A DNA stretch of 64,000 bases, taken from positions 2,232,001 to 2,296,000 of the forward strand of contig NZ_CP109496.1 of the NCBI RefSeq assembly GCF_036231355.1, given 5' to 3'. The notes beneath the pieces were generated by a model. It saw only the letters and a program-made list of their open reading frames with translations. It made no database searches and was not told the origin of the DNA. The DNA comes from Streptomyces sp. NBC_01431 (GTDB taxonomy: Bacteria; Actinomycetota; Actinomycetes; Streptomycetales; Streptomycetaceae). Position 1 is the first letter of the stretch, and every line of letters starts with the position of its first letter. Position numbers and translations under genes: made by a program. Below, one piece after another: positions 36,454-45,629 of this stretch.

Positions 36454-37308
36454 TTAAAAGAGGCCGACGCCGTCGTTCTTGTACGTTCTTGCGCGCTCCC
36501 GGCGGTAGGCGCCGGGGGTGACGCCGACGATCCGGGTGAAGTGCCGGTTGAGGTGCGGCTGGTCGGTGAAACCAACGGTCACGGCCGCCTCGGCCGGTGG
36601 CGTTCCGTCGTCCAGGAGGAGGCGGGCCCGGCGCACACGCTCGCCCGTGAGCCAGGAATGCGGTGGCAGTCCGTACTCGGCCTTGAAGGCGCGCAGGAGC
36701 GCGAACGGGCTCGTGCCCAGTTCGCTCGCCAGTTGTTCCAGGGAGGGCGGCGCGGCCAGCCGATCCACCAGGAGGCTCCGCGCGGCGGCCGCGGCGCGGG
36801 CGCCCGCCGATCCGGCCCTTCGGGCGGGCAGGGAGCGGCCGTGGCGGCGCAGCAGCCGGGCGACGGCGATGCGGAACACGCTGTCGGCGGCCAAGGCGTT
36901 GCCCTGCTCGGCCGCACGGTGCACTTCCTGGATGAGCAGCGCGGTGTCCGGGTCCTCGACGATGGTCTCGGCGAATCCGGCGGTGCCGCGCAGCGTGGTG
37001 GTCTCGGCCGCGATGCCGGCGACCAGCCATGTCGAGGGATAGAGGGTCGCGTACGTCCAGCCCTCGGGCACGCCGGCGTGGGCGGCGTGCGGCACTTCGG
37101 GGTTGATCATCACGACGGTGCCGGGGCGGGCCCGGACGGTCTCGCCGGGCATCACCACGTCCTCGATCCCGGTGCGCACCGCACCGAGCACGAACCCCTC
37201 GTGGGCGTGGCGGACGAAGGAGTGGCGCACGTACCGGGCACGCAGCAGATCGAGGCCGGGCAGCTCCGGGAACTGCCAGTGCCGAGCCCACTCGCCGACG
37301 TCCTCCAC
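36454..37308 (-). CDS. AraC family transcriptional regulator
   Basis: This regulator has 284 residues from GTG 37308, chosen because GAGG precedes it; ATG 37335 is the alternative. The N-terminal cupin-like sensor domain has YVRHSFVRHAHEGFVLGAV. The C-terminal pair of helix-turn-helix motifs reads LEQLASELGTSPFALLRAFKAEYGLPPHSWL and AAVTVGFTDQPHLNRHFTRIVGVTPGAYRRE. It is directly upstream of azlC and probably controls export of branched-chain amino acids in response to a small effector. It is divergent from lhr with only about 56 bases between start codons. Confidence 0.9.
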   Translation of the reverse strand: MEDVGEWARHWQFPELPGLDLLRARYVRHSFVRHAHEGFVLGAVRTGIEDVVMPGETVRARPGTVVMINPEVPHAAHAGVPEGWTYATLYPSTWLVAGIAAETTTLRGTAGFAETIVEDPDTALLIQEVHRAAEQGNALAADSVFRIAVARLLRRHGRSLPARRAGSAGARAAAAARSLLVDRLAAPPSLEQLASELGTSPFALLRAFKAEYGLPPHSWLTGERVRRARLLLDDGTPPAEAAVTVGFTDQPHLNRHFTRIVGVTPGAYRRERARTYKNDGVGLF

Positions 37309-37364
37309 ACCCTCATCCTCGCAGGTCCGGGCCATTGTCAGTGGGTGGGTGCACGATGGGGACC

Positions 37365-40300
37365 ATGGCAAGGACAGCGCTGGAATCCTTCTCCCCCGCC
37401 ACACGCGGCTGGTTCACGGGGGCCTTCACCGCGCCCACCGCGGCGCAGGAGGGTGCCTGGCGGGCGATCGCGGAGGGCTCGGACGTCCTGGTCGTCGCCC
37501 CGACCGGCTCGGGCAAGACCCTCGCCGCTTTTCTGGCCGCGCTCGACCGGCTCGCGGCCACCCCTGCGCCCGCCGAGACGAAGAAGCGCTGCCGGGTTCT
37601 TTACGTGTCCCCCCTCAAGGCCCTCGCGGTCGATGTGGAGCGCAATCTGCGGTCCCCGCTGACCGGCATCCGCCAGGAGTCGGTGCGGCTCGGCCTTCCC
37701 GAACCGGAGGTCCGGGTCGGTATCCGTTCCGGCGACACCCCGCCCGCGGAGCGGCGGGCCCTCACCACCCGGCCGCCCGACATCCTGATCACCACGCCCG
37801 AGTCACTGTTCCTGATGCTGACGTCCGCGGCTCGCGAGGCGCTCGCGGGCATCGAGACCGTGATCCTGGACGAGGTGCACGCGGTCGCGGGCACCAAGCG
37901 GGGCGCCCATCTGGCGCTGTCCCTGGAGCGGTTGGACGAGCTGCTGGCGAAACCGGCCCGCCGGATCGGCCTGTCGGCGACGGTACGTCCGGTGGACGAG
38001 GTGGCGCGCTACCTCTCGCCACAGCGCAAGGTCGAGATCGTCCAGCCGCCTTCCGCCAAGGAGTTCGACCTCTCGGTGGTCGTACCGGTGGAGGATCTGG
38101 CGGAGTTGGCCGGATCGCCGGCGGCCGATGCCCAGGAGGGCGCCGAGAAGCCATCGATCTGGCCCCATGTGGAGGAGCGCATCGTCGACCTGGTGCAGGC
38201 CCACCGTTCGACGATCGTGTTCGCCAACTCCCGCCGCCTGGCGGAGCGTCTGTGCAACCGGCTCAACGAGATCGCGTACGAGCGCGCCATGGGCGCCCCG
38301 CTCCCGGAGCACCATTCCCCGGCCGATCTCATGGGCGGTTCGGGCGCGGCCACCGGCGCCCCGCCCCTCCTGGCCAAGGCCCACCACGGTTCGGTCTCCA
38401 AGGAGCAGCGGGCGCTCGTGGAGGAGGACCTGAAGGCGGGCCGGTTGCCTGCGGTGGTGGCCACCTCCAGTCTTGAGCTGGGCATCGACATGGGCGCGGT
38501 GGACCTGGTGGTCCAGGTCGAGTCTCCGCCGTCCGTCGCGTCCGGGCTCCAGCGCGTGGGCCGGGCGGGCCACCAGGTGGGCGCGGTCTCCACCGGGGTG
38601 GTCTTCCCCAAGTACCGCGGCGACCTGGTCCAGTCGGCGGTGGTCACCGAGCGGATGCGCACGGGGGCGATCGAGTCGCTGCGCGTCCCGTCCAACCCGC
38701 TGGACGTGCTGGCGCAGCAGCTGGTCGCGATGACCGCCCTCGACACCTGGCAGGTGGACGATCTGCTGGCCCTGGTGCGCCGGGCCGCGCCGTTCGCCGC
38801 GCTGCCCGAGTCGGCGTTCACGGCGGTCCTGGACATGCTGGCGGGCCGCTATCCGTCCGACGCCTTCGCCGAGTTGCGCCCGCGCGTGGTCTGGGACCGG
38901 GTGGCGGGCACGGTCACCGGCCGCCCCGGCGCGCAGCGCCTCGCCGTCACCTCCGGCGGCACCATCCCCGACCGCGGTCTGTTCGGTGTCTTCCTGGCGG
39001 GCTCCGATCCCAAGAAGGGCGGCGGCCGGGTCGGCGAGCTCGACGAGGAGATGGTGTACGAGTCCCGGGTGGGCGATGTCTTCACCCTGGGCACCACGTC
39101 CTGGCGGATCGAGGACATCACGCGCGACCGCGTGCTGGTCTCGCCGGCGCCGGGGGTGCCCGGAAGGCTGCCCTTCTGGAAGGGAGACCAGCTGGGCCGT
39201 CCGCTCGAACTGGGGCGTGCGCTGGGCGCGTTCCTGCGCGAGGTCGGCTCGCTCGGCCCCGACGACGCCCGTCTGCGCCTGCTCGGCGCGGGCCTCGACG
39301 CCTGGGCGGCGGACAACCTGATCGGCTACCTCGACGAGCAGCGCCGCGCCTGCGGTCACATCCCGGACGACCGCACGATCCTGGTCGAGCGGTTCCGCGA
39401 CGAACTCGGCGACTGGCGCGTCGTCATCCACTCCCCCTTCGGCGCCCAGGTGCACGCCCCGTGGGCCCTGGCCCTGGGGGCTCGCCTCGCCGAGCGCTAC
39501 GGCATGGACGCCCAGGTGATGCACGCCGACGACGGCATCGTGCTGCGGCTGCCCGACGCCGACCTGATGGGTCTCGACCTCCTCGACCAGGACCCCGCGC
39601 ACCTCGACTCGACGTACGACAGTGACCAGGCCCCCGTGGGCGCCGCCGACACGGTTTTCGACAAGGGCGAGATCGAGCAGATCGTCACCGACCAGGTGGG
39701 GAGTTCCGCGCTGTTCGCCTCCCGCTTCCGTGAATGCGCCGCGCGCGCTTTGCTGCTGCCCCGGCGTACGCCGGGCAAGCGCACCCCGCTGTGGCAGCAG
39801 CGCCAGCGGGCCGCCCAACTGCTCCAGGTGGCAAGCGAGTTCGGGTCGTTCCCGATCGTCCTCGAAGCCGTCCGCGAGTGCCTCCAGGACGTCTTCGACG
39901 TCCCGGGCCTGACCGAGCTGATGGGTGATCTGGAGGCCCGCCGGGTGCGCCTGGTCGAAGTCACCACGCCCGAGCCGTCCCCGTTCGCCCGCTCCCTGCT
40001 GTTCGGCTACGTCGCCCAGTTCCTGTACGAGGGCGATTCGCCGCTCGCCGAACGGCGGGCCGCGGCGCTCTCCCTCGACTCCCGGCTCCTGGCCGAGCTG
40101 CTCGGCCAGGCCGAACTGCGCGAGCTGCTCGACGCGGATGTCCTGACCGACCTTGAGCATGAGCTCCAGTGGCTCACCGAGGACCGGCGCATCAAGGACA
40201 GCGAGGGCGTCGCCGATCTGCTGCGGGTCCTCGGGCCGCTGAGCGACGCCGAGTTGGCCGCGCGCGGCGCCGAGCCCGGCTGGGCCCCGGAGCTGGCGGC

Positions 40301-41990
40301 GGCGCGCCGCGCCATCCAGGTACGGATCGCCGGCGCCGACCACTGGGCGGCGATCGAGGACGCGGGCCGCCTGCGCGACGCGCTGGGCACGGCGCTCCCG
40401 GTCGGCGTGCCCGAGGCGTTCACCGAGCCGGTGAAGGACCCCTTGGGCGATCTGCTGTCCCGGTACGCGCGCACGCACGGCCCGTTCACCTCGGCCACCG
40501 CCGCGGCCCGGTTCGGTCTGGGCAGCGCGGTCACGGACGGAGCGCTGCAACGCCTGGCGGCCTCGGGCCGGGTCGTCCAGGGCGAGTTCCATCCGGCGGG
40601 CATCGGCCAGGAGTGGTGCGACGCGACGATCCTGCGCCGGCTGCGACGCCGCTCGCTCGCCGCGCTCCGCGAGGAGCTGGAACCGGTGCCGCCCGCAGCG
40701 CTCGCCGCCTTCCTCCCTCAGTGGCAGCACCTCGGTGGCAGCGCTCTGCGCGGCATCGACGGACTCGCGCGCGCCGTCGAGCAGTTGCAGGGCGCCGCCG
40801 TCCCGGCCTCCGCCCTGGAGAAGCTGATCCTGCCGTCCCGGGTCGCCGACTACAGCCCGGCGCTCCTGGACGAGCTCACCACGACCGGCGAGGTCGTCTG
40901 GGCGGGCGCGGGCGCGCTGCCCGGCAAGGACGGCTGGATCTCCCTGTACGTCGCCGACTCGGCCCCACTGCTGCTGCCACCCCCGCACCCACTGGAACTG
41001 ACCGCGCTGCACGAGTCGGTACTCACCGCGCTGGCCCCTGGCTACGGTCTGTTCTTCCGCCAGCTCGCCGACCAGGTGCGCGCCACCACCCACCCCGAGG
41101 CGACCGACCCCCAACTGGCCGACGCCGTATGGGACTTGGCGTGGTCAGGACGGCTCACCAACGACACCCTCGCGCCGCTGCGCTCCCTGCTCGGCTCCGG
41201 GCGCACTGCGGGCTCCACCGCTCACCGGGCCCGGCGATCCGTCCCGCGCGGCCGCTACGGCACCCTGACCGCCGCTGCCCGTCCCGCCTCGCGGACCGGC
41301 CCGCCCACCGTCTCGGGCCGTTGGTCCTTGCTGCCGCCCGGCGAGCCCGACCCCACCCATCGCGCCCACGCCCTGGCCCGCGCCCTCCTTGACCGGCACG
41401 GCGTGGTCACCCGGGGTGCGGTGCAGGCCGAGGGGGTGGAGGGCGGCTTCTCGGCGACGTACCGAATCCTGGCCGCGTTCGAGGACAGCGGGCAGGCGAG
41501 GCGCGGATATGTCGTCGAGGGCCTCGGCGCGGCCCAGTTCGCGATGGACGGCGCGGTGGACCGGCTGCGAGCGGCCGCCACGGCCCGGGACCGGGGCGCG
41601 GACGCGAACACCGCCCCGCAGGCGGTCGTCCTCGCGGCCGCGGACCCGGCCAATGCGTACGGGGCGGCGCTGCCCTGGCCCGAGCCGCCCACCGGGGCCG
41701 GTCACAAGCCGGGCCGCAAGGCGGGCTCCATGGTCGTCCTGGTCGACGGCGAGCTCACGCTGTATCTGGAACGCGGGGGCAAGTCCCTGCTGGCCTGGGC
41801 GGCCCAGCCGGACGATCCGGCGCTGACGGCGGCCGCGACGGCGCTCGCGGGGGCGGCGCGGGCCGGTCGGCTCGGCACGGTCACCGTGGAGCGGGCCAAC
41901 GGCGACCCCGCCCTGACCTCACCACTGGCCCGCGCCCTGGAGACAGCGGGCTTCATCCCGACCCCGAGGGGGCTGCGCCTGAGACCCTGA
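37365..41990 (+). CDS. lhr: Large ATP-dependent helicase Lhr
   Basis: Lhr is a 3'-5' superfamily 2 DNA helicase involved in repair; this copy has 1541 residues, the usual length. The Lhr-core has Walker A APTGSGKT (45-52), VILDEVHA (DExH box), SATVRP (motif III), SSLELGIDMGAVDLVVQ and QRVGRAGHQ (motifs V and VI), followed by the winged-helix and WYL-like core elements. The long C-terminal half (Lhr-CTD) has tandem winged-helix domains and the end LARALETAGFIPTPRGLRLRP. ATG at 37365 is supported by alignment with MARTALESFSP; GGGG is a weak ribosome site. A long open frame on the opposite strand is an antisense shadow. Confidence 0.95.
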   Translation: MARTALESFSPATRGWFTGAFTAPTAAQEGAWRAIAEGSDVLVVAPTGSGKTLAAFLAALDRLAATPAPAETKKRCRVLYVSPLKALAVDVERNLRSPLTGIRQESVRLGLPEPEVRVGIRSGDTPPAERRALTTRPPDILITTPESLFLMLTSAAREALAGIETVILDEVHAVAGTKRGAHLALSLERLDELLAKPARRIGLSATVRPVDEVARYLSPQRKVEIVQPPSAKEFDLSVVVPVEDLAELAGSPAADAQEGAEKPSIWPHVEERIVDLVQAHRSTIVFANSRRLAERLCNRLNEIAYERAMGAPLPEHHSPADLMGGSGAATGAPPLLAKAHHGSVSKEQRALVEEDLKAGRLPAVVATSSLELGIDMGAVDLVVQVESPPSVASGLQRVGRAGHQVGAVSTGVVFPKYRGDLVQSAVVTERMRTGAIESLRVPSNPLDVLAQQLVAMTALDTWQVDDLLALVRRAAPFAALPESAFTAVLDMLAGRYPSDAFAELRPRVVWDRVAGTVTGRPGAQRLAVTSGGTIPDRGLFGVFLAGSDPKKGGGRVGELDEEMVYESRVGDVFTLGTTSWRIEDITRDRVLVSPAPGVPGRLPFWKGDQLGRPLELGRALGAFLREVGSLGPDDARLRLLGAGLDAWAADNLIGYLDEQRRACGHIPDDRTILVERFRDELGDWRVVIHSPFGAQVHAPWALALGARLAERYGMDAQVMHADDGIVLRLPDADLMGLDLLDQDPAHLDSTYDSDQAPVGAADTVFDKGEIEQIVTDQVGSSALFASRFRECAARALLLPRRTPGKRTPLWQQRQRAAQLLQVASEFGSFPIVLEAVRECLQDVFDVPGLTELMGDLEARRVRLVEVTTPEPSPFARSLLFGYVAQFLYEGDSPLAERRAAALSLDSRLLAELLGQAELRELLDADVLTDLEHELQWLTEDRRIKDSEGVADLLRVLGPLSDAELAARGAEPGWAPELAAARRAIQVRIAGADHWAAIEDAGRLRDALGTALPVGVPEAFTEPVKDPLGDLLSRYARTHGPFTSATAAARFGLGSAVTDGALQRLAASGRVVQGEFHPAGIGQEWCDATILRRLRRRSLAALREELEPVPPAALAAFLPQWQHLGGSALRGIDGLARAVEQLQGAAVPASALEKLILPSRVADYSPALLDELTTTGEVVWAGAGALPGKDGWISLYVADSAPLLLPPPHPLELTALHESVLTALAPGYGLFFRQLADQVRATTHPEATDPQLADAVWDLAWSGRLTNDTLAPLRSLLGSGRTAGSTAHRARRSVPRGRYGTLTAAARPASRTGPPTVSGRWSLLPPGEPDPTHRAHALARALLDRHGVVTRGAVQAEGVEGGFSATYRILAAFEDSGQARRGYVVEGLGAAQFAMDGAVDRLRAAATARDRGADANTAPQAVVLAAADPANAYGAALPWPEPPTGAGHKPGRKAGSMVVLVDGELTLYLERGGKSLLAWAAQPDDPALTAAATALAGAARAGRLGTVTVERANGDPALTSPLARALETAGFIPTPRGLRLRP

Positions 41991-42545
41991 CGCAGCCACG
42001 GCCCGCGCCCTGCTCCGGGGCCCGCCGCCCAGACCCCCGCAAAGGCGCCCGCCGGTCACGCACGGTCCCACGCCGGGAGCGCACCCCGCCCCGCGAGGAC
42101 AGTGGCCCCTGCCCCCACCGCGTGAGCATGACCGGCGCGCCCCGCCACACCCCAACCCCGGGAGGACGGCGGACCCTCACGCCCACGCCCACGCCCACGC
42201 CCACGCCCAGCGCACCCCACCACACGAGGACGGCGGACCCACCCCCGCCGGGATCGCGCCGGGCTCACGCACCGCCCACCGAGCACAGCGGATGCCGCCC
42301 CTCGCCCCGCGAGCGCGCCCGGCGCGCCCCGCAAGGCGGGCCCCACCCTCGACGCGCGAACATGCCCGTCGCCCCCACCACACCCCACCCCGCGAGGACA
42401 GCGGCCCCCAACCCGCCGGGGAGCGCCCCCGGCGCGCCCAGCCACCCTCTCTCCCCCCGGCACACCAGTCCCGCCGCCCCGCCCGTCCGCCCCACCGGCG
42501 CCTCCGCGGCAAGCCGTCCGCCCGCGCCCCCTGCAGAATGGCTCC
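41991..42545 (+). repeat. C-rich spacer with hexamer run and dispersed imperfect repeats
   Basis: These 555 bases have no supported gene. The plus strand is strikingly rich in C and poor in T. A hexamer CCCACG is repeated five to six times at about 42177-42208. A longer element, close to CGAGGACAGCGGCCCC followed by CGCCGGG, recurs in diverged form near 42100, 42165, 42228 and 42398. Open frames on the minus strand through it are low-complexity and have no start signals. Confidence 0.65.
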
Positions 42546-43313
42546 ATGCCCGAAGGCGACACGGTTTACCAGGCTGCGCGGCGGCTTGACGCGGCGCTGG
42601 CCGGGCGGGTGCTGACTCGGTCCGATCTGCGGGTGCCGCGGTTCGCCACGGCGGATCTGACCGGGCGGAGCGTGCTGGATGTGATCCCGCGCGGAAAGCA
42701 CCTGCTCACCCGGATCGAGGGCGAACTCACCCTCCACTCCCATCTGAGGATGGACGGATCCTGGCGGATCTACGAGCCAGGCGAGCGCTGGCGCGGCGGG
42801 CCCGCGCACCAGATCCGCGCGATCCTCGCAAACGCCGAGCACACGGCCGTCGGCTACCGGCTGCCCGTACTCGAACTGCTCCGTACCCAGGACGAGTCCA
42901 AGGCCGTCGGCCATCTGGGCCCCGATCTCCTCGGCGCCGACTGGGACGCCGACTCGGCCTTGCGCAACCTCCTCCAGGATCCGGCGCGAGCCATCGGCGA
43001 GGTCCTGCTCGACCAGCGCAATCTCGCGGGCGTCGGCAATGTCTACAAGTCGGAGATCTGCTTCGCGGTCCGCGCCGTGCCCTGGCTGCCGATCGGTGAA
43101 CTCCCGGCGCCCGAACGCCTCGTGACCGCCGCGAAGCAGCTCCTGGAGGCGAACAAGGATCGCCCGGTCCGTCAGGCGTACGTCTACGGCAGGGCCGGCC
43201 GCCCCTGTCCGCGCTGCCGCACCCCGATCCGCACGACCACCCAGCGCGACCCCTCCGGCCGTGAGCGCCCTACCTACTGGTGCCCCAAGTGCCAGCCCGC
43301 GCCGCCCCTTTGA
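42546..43313 (+). CDS. Fpg/Nei family DNA glycosylase/AP lyase
   Basis: This 255-residue base-excision repair enzyme starts MPEGDTVYQAARRL; Pro2 is the catalytic nucleophile and Glu3 the acid, and the MPEGDT start marks the Nei (endonuclease VIII) branch rather than MPELPE of MutM. The helix-two-turn-helix reads DQRNLAGVGNVYKSEICF and the zinc finger is CPRC...CPKC (from about 219). It removes oxidised pyrimidines from DNA. No strong ribosome site precedes the ATG, and the gene may be leaderless or have a distant promoter in the C-rich spacer. Confidence 0.95.
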   Translation: MPEGDTVYQAARRLDAALAGRVLTRSDLRVPRFATADLTGRSVLDVIPRGKHLLTRIEGELTLHSHLRMDGSWRIYEPGERWRGGPAHQIRAILANAEHTAVGYRLPVLELLRTQDESKAVGHLGPDLLGADWDADSALRNLLQDPARAIGEVLLDQRNLAGVGNVYKSEICFAVRAVPWLPIGELPAPERLVTAAKQLLEANKDRPVRQAYVYGRAGRPCPRCRTPIRTTTQRDPSGRERPTYWCPKCQPAPPL

Positions 43314-43328
43314 CACCCGGCATGCTTA

Positions 43329-43358
43329 TTGACGATCCGTCAGATCCGGTCGTACCGT
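43329..43358 (+). promoter_or_regulatory. Promoter with palindromic operator for the SDR gene
   Basis: TTGACG (43329-43334) and TACCGT (43353-43358) form a -35/-10 pair with 18-base spacing. The -10 box is only six bases from the ATG at 43365, which predicts a leaderless transcript. TGACG-ATC-CGTCA (43330-43342) is a perfect 13-base palindrome overlapping the -35, typical of a TetR-family operator. Confidence 0.55.
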
Positions 43359-43364
43359 CCCGGC

Positions 43365-44129
43365 ATGGCCCTGATGGCGTACGACCTCACCGACCGCATC
43401 GCCTTCATCACCGGAGCGGCCAGCGGGATAGGCCGCGCCAGTGCCGTACTCCTCGCACAGGCCGGTGCCACGGTGCACTGCGCGGACCGCGACGAGCCGG
43501 GTCTGGACGAGACCCGGGCACTGATCACCAAGGCGGGCGGCACGGCCCATGTCCACCGCCTCGACGTCTCGGACCGCGCCCAGGTCAAGGCGGCCGTCGA
43601 AGCCGCTGGACCGGTCCATGTGCTGGCCGCGATCGCGGGCGTCATGCACACCAGCTCGGTCCTGGACACCGAGGACGCCGACCTCGACCGAGTGCTCTCG
43701 GTCAACTTCAAGGGCGTGCTCCACGCCTGCCAGGAGGCGGCCCGCACGATGATCGCCCACGGCATCCGGGGTTCGCTCATCACCATGGCCTCCGGCGCCG
43801 TCGACTCCGCCCGGCCGGGCCTGTTCTGCTACAGCGTCTCGAAGGCCGCGGTGGTCCAGCTCACCAGGACGCTCGCCTCGGAGCTGGGCCCGCACGGGAT
43901 CCGCGTCAACGCGGTGGCTCCCGGCTGGGTCCGCACTCCCATGACCGGCCGGCACGCCGCGGGGCAGCAGGAGCAGTTGGAGGCGGCGATGCGCCGGCTC
44001 TCCCCGCTGGGCAAGCTCGGCGATCCAGAGGACATCGCCCACACGGTGCTGCACCTCGCCGCGGACGCCTCGGCGTTCACGACAGGCCAGATCCTCCGTC
44101 CGAACGGCGGCGTATCGATGCCCTGGTAG
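43365..44129 (+). CDS. Short-chain dehydrogenase/reductase
   Basis: This 254-residue SDR has the cofactor motif TGAASGIGRAS, the NNAG-equivalent reads AAIAGVMHTSS, and the catalytic residues are Ser in ITMASGAVDS and YSVSK (Tyr-x-x-x-Lys). The acidic residue after strand 2 (HCADRDEPG) indicates NAD(H) preference. The C-terminus FTTGQILRPNGGVSMPW is standard. The start is ATG 43365, with a second ATG three codons later; the absence of a ribosome site fits a leaderless message. The substrate is unknown. The last 53 bases overlap the convergent small membrane protein gene. Confidence 0.9.
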   Translation: MALMAYDLTDRIAFITGAASGIGRASAVLLAQAGATVHCADRDEPGLDETRALITKAGGTAHVHRLDVSDRAQVKAAVEAAGPVHVLAAIAGVMHTSSVLDTEDADLDRVLSVNFKGVLHACQEAARTMIAHGIRGSLITMASGAVDSARPGLFCYSVSKAAVVQLTRTLASELGPHGIRVNAVAPGWVRTPMTGRHAAGQQEQLEAAMRRLSPLGKLGDPEDIAHTVLHLAADASAFTTGQILRPNGGVSMPW

Positions 44130-44313
44130 CCCTGGTGCGCACGGTCGACACCGAGGCCACATGGACGGGCAGCAGGCTCAGCCCCCAGCCGCCCGCGACC
44201 ATCGCACCCTCTACGAACCCCGTCTGACCGGGCACGAGCACGAGCCGCAGCACCGCCCACCACCACAGCGCCGCGACCACGAGCGCGGGCACCCAACGCA
44301 CCGCCACCGCCAT
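44077..44313 (-). CDS. Small membrane protein of unknown function
   Basis: This 78-residue protein starts MAVAVRWVPALVVAALWWWAVLRLVLV at ATG 44313 and has a strong GAGGAGG ribosome site 8 bases upstream. A second hydrophobic stretch, GFVEGAMVAGGWGLSLLPVHV, follows, then a basic Ser/Arg tail. The ribosome site, two membrane segments and the tryptophan cluster argue for a real gene. The basic tail is encoded antisense to the end of the SDR gene, so the true stop position may have shifted in this strain. No family is recognised. Confidence 0.65.
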   Translation of the reverse strand: MAVAVRWVPALVVAALWWWAVLRLVLVPGQTGFVEGAMVAGGWGLSLLPVHVASVSTVRTRATRASIRRRSDGGSGLS

Positions 44314-44475
44314 GGACCGCCTCCTCGGGCCGACGCTAGAGGGCCGGGTGGCCCGCCGGGAGGGCGCACCGGATGCGGGCCCCAGCGCGCTCCACGTCCC
44401 GCGCGCTTCATTGCGTACGCCCCCGCCTGGCGGCCGTGCGCCCGTACGCGGCGGCGCACGGTCGCGTACCGCGGT

Positions 44476-44946
44476 TCAGACGGTCTCCGCCTGGAACATC
44501 CACGCGTGCTTCTCAAGATCGGCGGTGAGACCGATCAGGATGTCCTGGGTGATCGGGTCGGGGTCGGCGGTCGCCTTGATGCGCTCGCGCATCCGGTCGA
44601 TCACCGCGCCCAGCGCGGCCACCAGCGTCCGTACGGCTTCGGCGTCCTTGATCCACCCGTCCGGGACGGCGCCGATCGCGCTCGACTTCGCCACGGTCTC
44701 CGAGCGCCCGTCCGGGCTGACCCCGACGGCGGAAGCCCGCTCGGCAACGGTGTCCGAGTGCAGCCGCGCGGTGGCGACGACCTCGTCGAGCTGGAGGTGT
44801 ACGGACCTGAAGCGCGGCCCGACGACGTTCCAGTGGACCTGCTTGGCCACGAGGGACAGGTCCACGAGATCGACCAGGGCGCCCTGCAGGGCGTCGCCCA
44901 CCACCTTGAGGTCCGGCTCGGACAGCGGGCTCTTGATGTAGGACAT
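44476..44946 (-). CDS. dps: Dps family DNA-binding ferritin-like protein
   Basis: This 156-residue Dps protein should form a dodecamer that stores iron at ferroxidase sites and protects DNA. The family core is VAKQVHWNVVGPRFRSVHLQLDEVV (His and Asp/Glu ferroxidase ligands) and DILIGLTADLEKHAWMFQAE. ATG 44946 has GGAG about 8 bases upstream. By position it is DpsB of S. coelicolor (SCO5756, from memory), a paralogue with a short N-terminal tail compared with DpsA. It lies downstream of clgR on the same strand, separated by a strong hairpin. Confidence 0.93.
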   Translation of the reverse strand: MSYIKSPLSEPDLKVVGDALQGALVDLVDLSLVAKQVHWNVVGPRFRSVHLQLDEVVATARLHSDTVAERASAVGVSPDGRSETVAKSSAIGAVPDGWIKDAEAVRTLVAALGAVIDRMRERIKATADPDPITQDILIGLTADLEKHAWMFQAETV

Positions 44947-45063
44947 GCATGTACTCCATTCCGGACAGGACATCCGCGGCACAAATATGTGCATATGCGG
45001 ATGTATGCGCGATCTCCCCCTACCCTGCCACAGAAGGGTGAAATGGGGCACGCCGGAAAATGG

Positions 45064-45103
45064 CTGAGCCCCGGCTGGTCACATGTGACCGGCCGGGGCT
45101 CAG
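45064..45103. terminator. Long hairpin terminator downstream of clgR
   Basis: CTGAGCCCCGGCTGGTCAC is followed by two bases and its near-exact complement (one mismatch), forming a 19-pair stem within 40 bases. It lies 27 bases after the clgR stop and upstream of dps on the same strand. The centre ACATGT is itself a palindrome. Confidence 0.8.
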
Positions 45104-45130
45104 TACAAGCCTGGGTGCGCGCCTGGAAGA

Positions 45131-45520
45131 TCAGGCCGCGACGACGTCCACCGCTTCCGCGGGCGCCTTGATCGTCACCCGCTCCGTCGGCACACCAGTC
45201 ACCGACGTCACGGAGATCGAATTGAGCATCGGACGTACCGGCGCACGCACCGGCACCGGGTCGCTCGCTGCCGCAGACGCAGCGAGTTCGGCGAGTGCCA
45301 GCTCGTCGCTCACTTCTCGCATGAGCTCGGACATCCGTACGTCAAGCGCGTCGCAGATCGCGGAGAGCAGCTCGGAGGAAGCCTCCTTCTGCCCCCGTTC
45401 CACCTCGGAGAGATAGCCGAGTGAGACTCGGGCGGACGAGGAGACTTCGCGCAGAGTACGGCCCTGGCGCTGGCGCTGCCGACGCAGCACGTCACCCAGC
45501 AGGCGACGGAGCAGAATCAT
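45131..45520 (-). CDS. clgR: Transcriptional activator ClgR (Clp protease regulator)
   Basis: ClgR is a 129-residue XRE-type regulator that activates clpP1P2, clpC and lon in actinobacteria. The helix-turn-helix is [40 protein letters not shown], the conserved ClgR signature. The ATG at 45520 is preceded by GGAGG. The protein ends VDVVAA; the C-terminal di-alanine is the degron that lets ClpP degrade ClgR when proteolytic capacity is sufficient, a feedback loop described in Streptomyces. Position downstream of cinA and pgsA is conserved in Mycobacterium and Corynebacterium. Confidence 0.93.
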   Translation of the reverse strand: MILLRRLLGDVLRRQRQRQGRTLREVSSSARVSLGYLSEVERGQKEASSELLSAICDALDVRMSELMREVSDELALAELAASAAASDPVPVRAPVRPMLNSISVTSVTGVPTERVTIKAPAEAVDVVAA

Positions 45521-45629
45521 CGGTGGCTCCCTCCTCGGACCGCGTAGCCGCATCCTTCTCGCCCCACCGTACCGCCTCGCGCCGCGGCCGTGCGGGGAGC
45601 GATGTCGTGTTCACTCAGGGCTGCAAACA

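Noticed and set aside
37803..41114. Minus-strand open frame of about 1100 codons inside lhr
   Set aside because: Antisense to a helicase with intact motifs; the translation is Gln/Arg/Gly-rich with no domain.
42177..43316. Minus-strand open frame through the C-rich spacer and glycosylase gene
   Set aside because: Mostly antisense to the Nei-type gene and otherwise low complexity.
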